DNA of 23,432 bases from IMG/VR virus record IMGVR_UViG_3300042449_001381, positions 1 to 23,432 of that record; one strand, 5' to 3'. The position numbers and the translations under genes are program-made. This stretch comes from a virus. Positions 20,028 to 23,432 of the stretch are shown piece by piece (the stretch's first letter is position 1; each line of letters begins with the position of its first letter). The notes below the pieces were generated by a model that was not told the DNA's origin, searched no databases, and saw nothing but the letters and a program-made list of their open reading frames with translations.

Positions 20028-20045
20028 GGGTGACTTGCGCCACCC
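20028..20045 (-). terminator. Stable hairpin with GNRA tetraloop after a structural gene
   Basis: In the minus-strand RNA, GGGUGGC pairs with GUCACCC around a GCAA loop (7-bp stem including one G-U pair, GNRA loop). It begins 5 bases after the stop at 20051 and is followed by AUUUAUC, not a full U-tract. It may be a weak terminator, a processing or stability element, or may shield the next gene's start. The stem is read directly; its role is inferred. Confidence 0.55.
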
Positions 20046-20050
20046 AAATA

Positions 20051-20599
20051 TTAAATGATAACTGCGCCGTTGCCAGTCATACTTCCGGCCGCTACCAATG
20101 TTTCATACTGTGTACGATTAGCACGACCACCCATTGTTACAGTGAATGCGGCATTTCCAGAAACAGGAACTGCTGTAGGTGTAGTGAGATATAAACCGGC
20201 AGTATTAATAGTGATATCTCGAATCGAACCATTCGTATTTACTGCTACTGTTGCATTTGCTACGGTAGCACCTGTGCCACCACCAGAGAATGTTACGAAA
20301 CTGTTCGTTCCAAAAGCACCTGCGTTTGCGGTGATAGAAAGAACAGGACCCATACCGGCAGTTCTTTGAACCCAACCAGCATGTGCCATTTTATTTGCGG
20401 CAGGTGTTACTTGTGTGTTTGATGCTTCTTGTGTATCGACACCATAAACACCAACGGCCTCAGAAAATGCTTGTGCTACGTTAGCATTAGCAAAAATTAC
20501 ATTGGCGTTTGCACGTGTTGGTGCTAAGTTTAAAGCCGTACCAGCATAAAGTGGCACACCAGTGTTTGCATCTGTCATTGTCCAGAAAGCTGTTGACAT
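20051..20599 (-). CDS. Putative virion structural protein (182 aa)
   Basis: The protein is low in charge and rich in Ala, Gly, Thr, Asn and Val. It begins MSTAFWTMTDANTGVPLYAG. Residues about 85-160 contain a beta-type segment (NSFVTFSGGGTGATVANATV, then SIRDITINTAGLYLTTPTAV) like the repeats common in tail and head-fibre proteins of marine phages. AAGGAG lies 8 bases before ATG 20599, a very strong ribosome site, in keeping with abundant late expression. It follows the 732-aa modular gene and is followed by the hairpin at 20028-20045. A virion location is inferred from composition. Confidence 0.7.
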   Translation of the reverse strand: MSTAFWTMTDANTGVPLYAGTALNLAPTRANANVIFANANVAQAFSEAVGVYGVDTQEASNTQVTPAANKMAHAGWVQRTAGMGPVLSITANAGAFGTNSFVTFSGGGTGATVANATVAVNTNGSIRDITINTAGLYLTTPTAVPVSGNAAFTVTMGGRANRTQYETLVAAGSMTGNGAVII

Positions 20600-20631
20600 T
20601 TTTAATTTCTCCTTGAAAGAATTCTATTTAC

Positions 20632-20639
20632 TATTTATT
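20632..20639 (-). promoter_or_regulatory. Possible T4-type late promoter box
   Basis: The minus strand reads AATAAATA (7 of 8 matches to TATAAATA), 32 bases before ATG 20599 and overlapping the stop of the 732-aa gene. Late promoters in T4-like phages sit at this distance. The match is suggestive only. Confidence 0.35.
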
Positions 20640-22833
20640 GTTTCTGTGAATTAGGTCTGGTCTTAAGAACAGGCTCAATCTCTACTGTATCACGGGGCTG
20701 ACCCGTCATGGTTGTTCCGCCTTGCAAAACAACTTTGGCTGTAGGTGTTTTACCACCTTTGTCAGTTTTTTCCCAATCATACATGCTTTCATTTTTACCC
20801 TTCTTTTTATAGATGGATTTAATGATACGTGCAGATTTCATATTCTTTTTGCGGTGCTCTGATTCCATTGCTTTAACAGAATTTGTTGCTGATAGGGGTG
20901 AGTCTTCGATACCACCAATGCCTTCTTGTACAACATCTTCAGAGACAGACTTCCAGCCACCACCTTTGGATTTATACCATTTTGACGCCCAACCATTTGC
21001 ATATGCTGATGGGTAAACATCAAACTTAGAACGAGCCATTGATTTTGCTCTTGACCAAAGTGCAGGATTTGTTGGACTATTTTTTTCGTCCATTTGTTCT
21101 GCTTCTTCATTTTTAGGTCTGCAATCTGGAACCATCTTACCACCCTTCATTTTCATGCCGACTTGTTTGTGTGTATCCCAACATGCTTCATCAACTTCTT
21201 CTTCACTGAGTTTACCTTTGCCGTAATTTGATACATTTATTGGCTTACCACCCTTGCCTGCACGGTCTGCAACTGGATCATGTCTGCGTTTAGTTGCGAC
21301 TGCGGCCGCTCGTTCACTCTTACTGAGTTCAGCACGTTTTTCTTTTGACATACATTTTGGTTTTGGTTCACCAGGTTCTCTGGCACAAGGACCTGCTACT
21401 TCACCTTTTGAGTTGATTCTTTTCCAATCACCTTCAGGATCAGTTTTGCTAAACCATTTACGTAAATCTTCACGTGTGAGGTGGCTATCAAGTTCTTGGT
21501 TGTCATCTTGTTTCTTCAATTCTGCCAAAGGCTTTTCAGCCTGTTTACGAATTGCTTTTGTGACACCACCGATAGCTTTAATGCTTTTGAGTGTACCTTT
21601 TGGTGTTACACCACGTGATGGGCCTGTGGAAACTTTATCAACATAAGATTTCAATGTAGAAGTTTTGAGTTCTTGTAGGGGTTCACCTTCAACTTCCACG
21701 GAATCTCCGACATAACGTCCACTACCAGCAGATTTGTAATATGCTCCAGGTGAACTCATGTCAACCTTTTTCTCTGGTTCAGACTTCACTGGCGGATACA
21801 TTTTCTTATATGCTTTTTTGATACCCTTATCTAATTTAGCCTGTTTAGCAGGAGATGCTGTAGGAAATTTCTTATGACCAGCAGACATGTATGAATGTAA
21901 CGTACCTTTTGAAAGTTCATCTAAAACTTCTTCGTCCAGTTCTTTTGTAGATTTCAAATAATCTAAAGAAGTTGTGATATAATCTTCTGCTTTTGTTATT
22001 TTGGATTGGACCCACTCTGGAAGATTTTCATCATCTTCTAGCATATTTTTAATATCTTCTGCATTTCTACAAATGGTTTGTAATAGAGTTTTAGCCATTG
22101 AACCTTCATAATCATATTCACCAGCATCTTTACTTTCTTTTAATTTTCCAGTAATAGAATCATAGTGTTCCATAGTTAACGGAACATCGTGGCGCATATC
22201 AATTAAACGTTCAACAACTTTGTGTAGTTCTACATCTGTCTTGACATCTTCACGGATGAATTCTAGTACACGAATAAGCAAAGGAATGTCCATGCTAACT
22301 GTATCTTTTACATCCGCTTCTTCTTTGACAGATTTCTTTTCTTCGTTCCAATCATCACCACGTTCGCCCATGCCTGATATTTCTTTCACGTGTCTATTTT
22401 TAAACAATCTAAATTCTGAAGAACGTGAATATGATTTCTTTTGGTTTCCATCCATCGATAGTGGATTTAAACCTTTAGCCTTGATGAAAGACATTAGAAG
22501 ACCAGTACCTGCTTCATCCAATTCTTCAACTTCTTCAGTTTTCAACTGGTCATTCATGTGAGAAATTTTATAGTTCTTAAATGCATTTGAACGTGCATAT
22601 TTTGAACGTGAAGCAAAGTCCATCTGTTCTGGATTATAACCAAGTGAACGAATATACTTAAACAACAATGGATCAGATTCGTCTAACTGTTCGGCTTCCT
22701 CTTTGACTGGTTGTGCATATTTTGCAGACCAAGGCTCCATTGGATCCTCATATGGTGAATCACCAAGTTTGCCCATAACAGACTCTTTCTTGGCCTTCAA
22801 CATATCCTTGATTAATTTACCAGCTTTGCTCAT
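20635..22833 (-). CDS. Modular linker-rich phage protein (732 aa) with duplicated domains
   Basis: The protein is a chain of small modules separated by acidic linkers such as EEAEQLDE (45-52), EEVEELDE (100-107), KELDEEVLDE (297-306), SEEEVDE (543-549) and EEAEQMDE (576-583). Modules: two copies of a 'GxNP..M.......YSRS..F....' unit (54-96, 108-151); a helical unit (176-240, IPLLIRVLEFIREDVKTD); two 'TL.SY' units (307-345, 389-430); a TREDLRKWFSKTDPEGDWKR unit with two cysteines (450-520); a CWDTHKQVGMKMKGGKMVPD unit (551-571); and NPALWSRAKSMARSKFDVYP ... WASKWYKSKGGGW (589-629), which recalls DUF5872. Such modules recur, shuffled, in proteins of marine T4-like phages. AAGGA lies 7 bases before ATG 22833. 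It may be a virion-internal or scaffold protein. Confidence 0.72.
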   Translation of the reverse strand: MSKAGKLIKDMLKAKKESVMGKLGDSPYEDPMEPWSAKYAQPVKEEAEQLDESDPLLFKYIRSLGYNPEQMDFASRSKYARSNAFKNYKISHMNDQLKTEEVEELDEAGTGLLMSFIKAKGLNPLSMDGNQKKSYSRSSEFRLFKNRHVKEISGMGERGDDWNEEKKSVKEEADVKDTVSMDIPLLIRVLEFIREDVKTDVELHKVVERLIDMRHDVPLTMEHYDSITGKLKESKDAGEYDYEGSMAKTLLQTICRNAEDIKNMLEDDENLPEWVQSKITKAEDYITTSLDYLKSTKELDEEVLDELSKGTLHSYMSAGHKKFPTASPAKQAKLDKGIKKAYKKMYPPVKSEPEKKVDMSSPGAYYKSAGSGRYVGDSVEVEGEPLQELKTSTLKSYVDKVSTGPSRGVTPKGTLKSIKAIGGVTKAIRKQAEKPLAELKKQDDNQELDSHLTREDLRKWFSKTDPEGDWKRINSKGEVAGPCAREPGEPKPKCMSKEKRAELSKSERAAAVATKRRHDPVADRAGKGGKPINVSNYGKGKLSEEEVDEACWDTHKQVGMKMKGGKMVPDCRPKNEEAEQMDEKNSPTNPALWSRAKSMARSKFDVYPSAYANGWASKWYKSKGGGWKSVSEDVVQEGIGGIEDSPLSATNSVKAMESEHRKKNMKSARIIKSIYKKKGKNESMYDWEKTDKGGKTPTAKVVLQGGTTMTGQPRDTVEIEPVLKTRPNSQKQ

Positions 22834-22836
22834 TGC

Positions 22837-23432
22837 TTAGTCCTTTTTAGCGGCCTTTGTGGCAGTTGCATACATCACTTCTTTGGCTCTTTCACCGTAA
22901 CGTGATTTGAAACCAGCAAGAGATTTTTTCATACCTTTAACGATACGTTCTTTTTCAGCAGTCTCACCTTTAGTTAGTGTGCGTTCGTCAACTTGTTCAA
23001 CTTCTTCTTCGTTAACATTAAGTTTAACTTTAGCTTTTAAGAATGGATTAGCTGACTTGCCAGCAACTCTACCTGTTAAGGTGTCTGTTGTTGTGACGCT
23101 TGGATCAATTTCTTCTTTTTTAGTCATCTTCTTCTCAAGGTCACCCAAGTCTTTATCTTTAGGACCTTTGACAATTGCAAAAGGATCAGCCATAGAATCA
23201 CGATGTGTCTTTGCGGCATTACCATAACGGTGGCCTAAAACTCTTGTACCGGTTGAAGTAGGAATTTTAACACTTGTGTCTGCTTCTTCAACTTGTTCTT
23301 CATTGACTTTCTTTTCGCCACGGAGAAGTTTGAAGTCGTGAGCATCAATTTTGTTGTTCTTATTTTTATCAATCTTGTGTTGATTGCCCTTGAGTGCTTC
23401 CATCTTAGCCTTATAATCGGCTTCGTTGATAC
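22837..23432 (-). CDS. Linker-rich protein with EF-hand-like loop, 5' end outside the window
   Basis: The frame is open to the right edge, continuing upstream of ATG 23403 (…INEADYKAK), so the N-terminus is missing. A 12-residue EF-hand-like loop (DKNKNNKIDAHD) could bind Ca2+. Acidic linkers (NEEQVEEADTS, NEEEVEQVDE) are like those in the next gene, and the C-terminal ERIVKGMKKSLAGFKSRYG ... KEVMYATATKAAKKD is a module seen often in aquatic T4-like phages. It ends three bases before the modular 732-aa gene, so the two are cotranscribed. A structural or scaffolding role is likely, but it is inferred. Confidence 0.7.
   Translation of the reverse strand, partial: INEADYKAKMEALKGNQHKIDKNKNNKIDAHDFKLLRGEKKVNEEQVEEADTSVKIPTSTGTRVLGHRYGNAAKTHRDSMADPFAIVKGPKDKDLGDLEKKMTKKEEIDPSVTTTDTLTGRVAGKSANPFLKAKVKLNVNEEEVEQVDERTLTKGETAEKERIVKGMKKSLAGFKSRYGERAKEVMYATATKAAKKD

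Overview
The window is a gene-dense, AT-rich stretch of a double-stranded DNA bacteriophage. It looks like a large T4-like myovirus of a Gram-negative, probably aquatic, host. The phage call rests on a T4-type RNase H, a T4 gp61-type primase, phage-type NrdA and NrdB, ThyX, a GH19 endolysin with a two-gene spanin pair, and large linker-rich proteins of the kind found in marine and freshwater T4-like phages. The spanin pair implies a host with an outer membrane. All credible genes lie on the minus strand, so transcription runs from high to low coordinates. Genes abut or overlap (ATGA and TAATG junctions), and the longest gap is 100 bases. I saw no tRNA, insertion sequence, CRISPR array or origin, but tRNAs were only looked for by eye.

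In transcription order: (1) 23432-20051, structural or assembly region: an open-ended protein with an EF-hand-like loop, a 732-aa modular protein with duplicated modules and acidic linkers, and a Gly/Ala/Thr-rich virion-like protein followed by a GNRA-tetraloop hairpin. (2) 20017-16555, a conserved 128-aa protein and a 60-aa basic protein, then lysis: i-spanin, o-spanin, GH19 endolysin, a cysteine-rich membrane protein, two membrane proteins that are holin candidates, a small secreted protein and a coiled-coil/membrane protein. (3) 16539-10151, replication and dNTP supply behind its own promoter: primase, ThyX, NTP pyrophosphohydrolase, NrdA, an unknown protein, a secreted thermonuclease, thioredoxin, NrdB, a zinc-ribbon protein. 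(4) 10163-6752: a SegE-like GIY-YIG protein, three proteins of unknown function (one DUF2693-like), RNase H behind a consensus promoter, and a DUF6433-like protein. (5) 6736-5554: very small genes including an AbrB-like protein, split by a consensus promoter. (6) 5508-3213: a 746-aa HExxH plus von Willebrand A protein behind its own promoter. (7) 3211-1: accessory genes: a 2-oxoglutarate oxygenase, a DEDD exonuclease, a 36-aa membrane peptide, a class II aldolase-like enzyme, and small unknowns.

The genes fit together as follows. ThyX, the pyrophosphohydrolase, ribonucleotide reductase and thioredoxin feed dNTPs to replication (primase, RNase H). A nuclease with a signal peptide sits inside this operon. 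GH19 lysin, spanins and holin candidates form a contiguous lysis cassette. Four good sigma-70 promoters show dependence on host RNA polymerase for the early and metabolic transcripts; one AATAAATA site before the virion-like gene resembles a T4-type late promoter. The points most worth following are the modular protein, the HExxH-vWA protein without a visible ATPase partner, the secreted nuclease in the nrd operon, and the aldolase.
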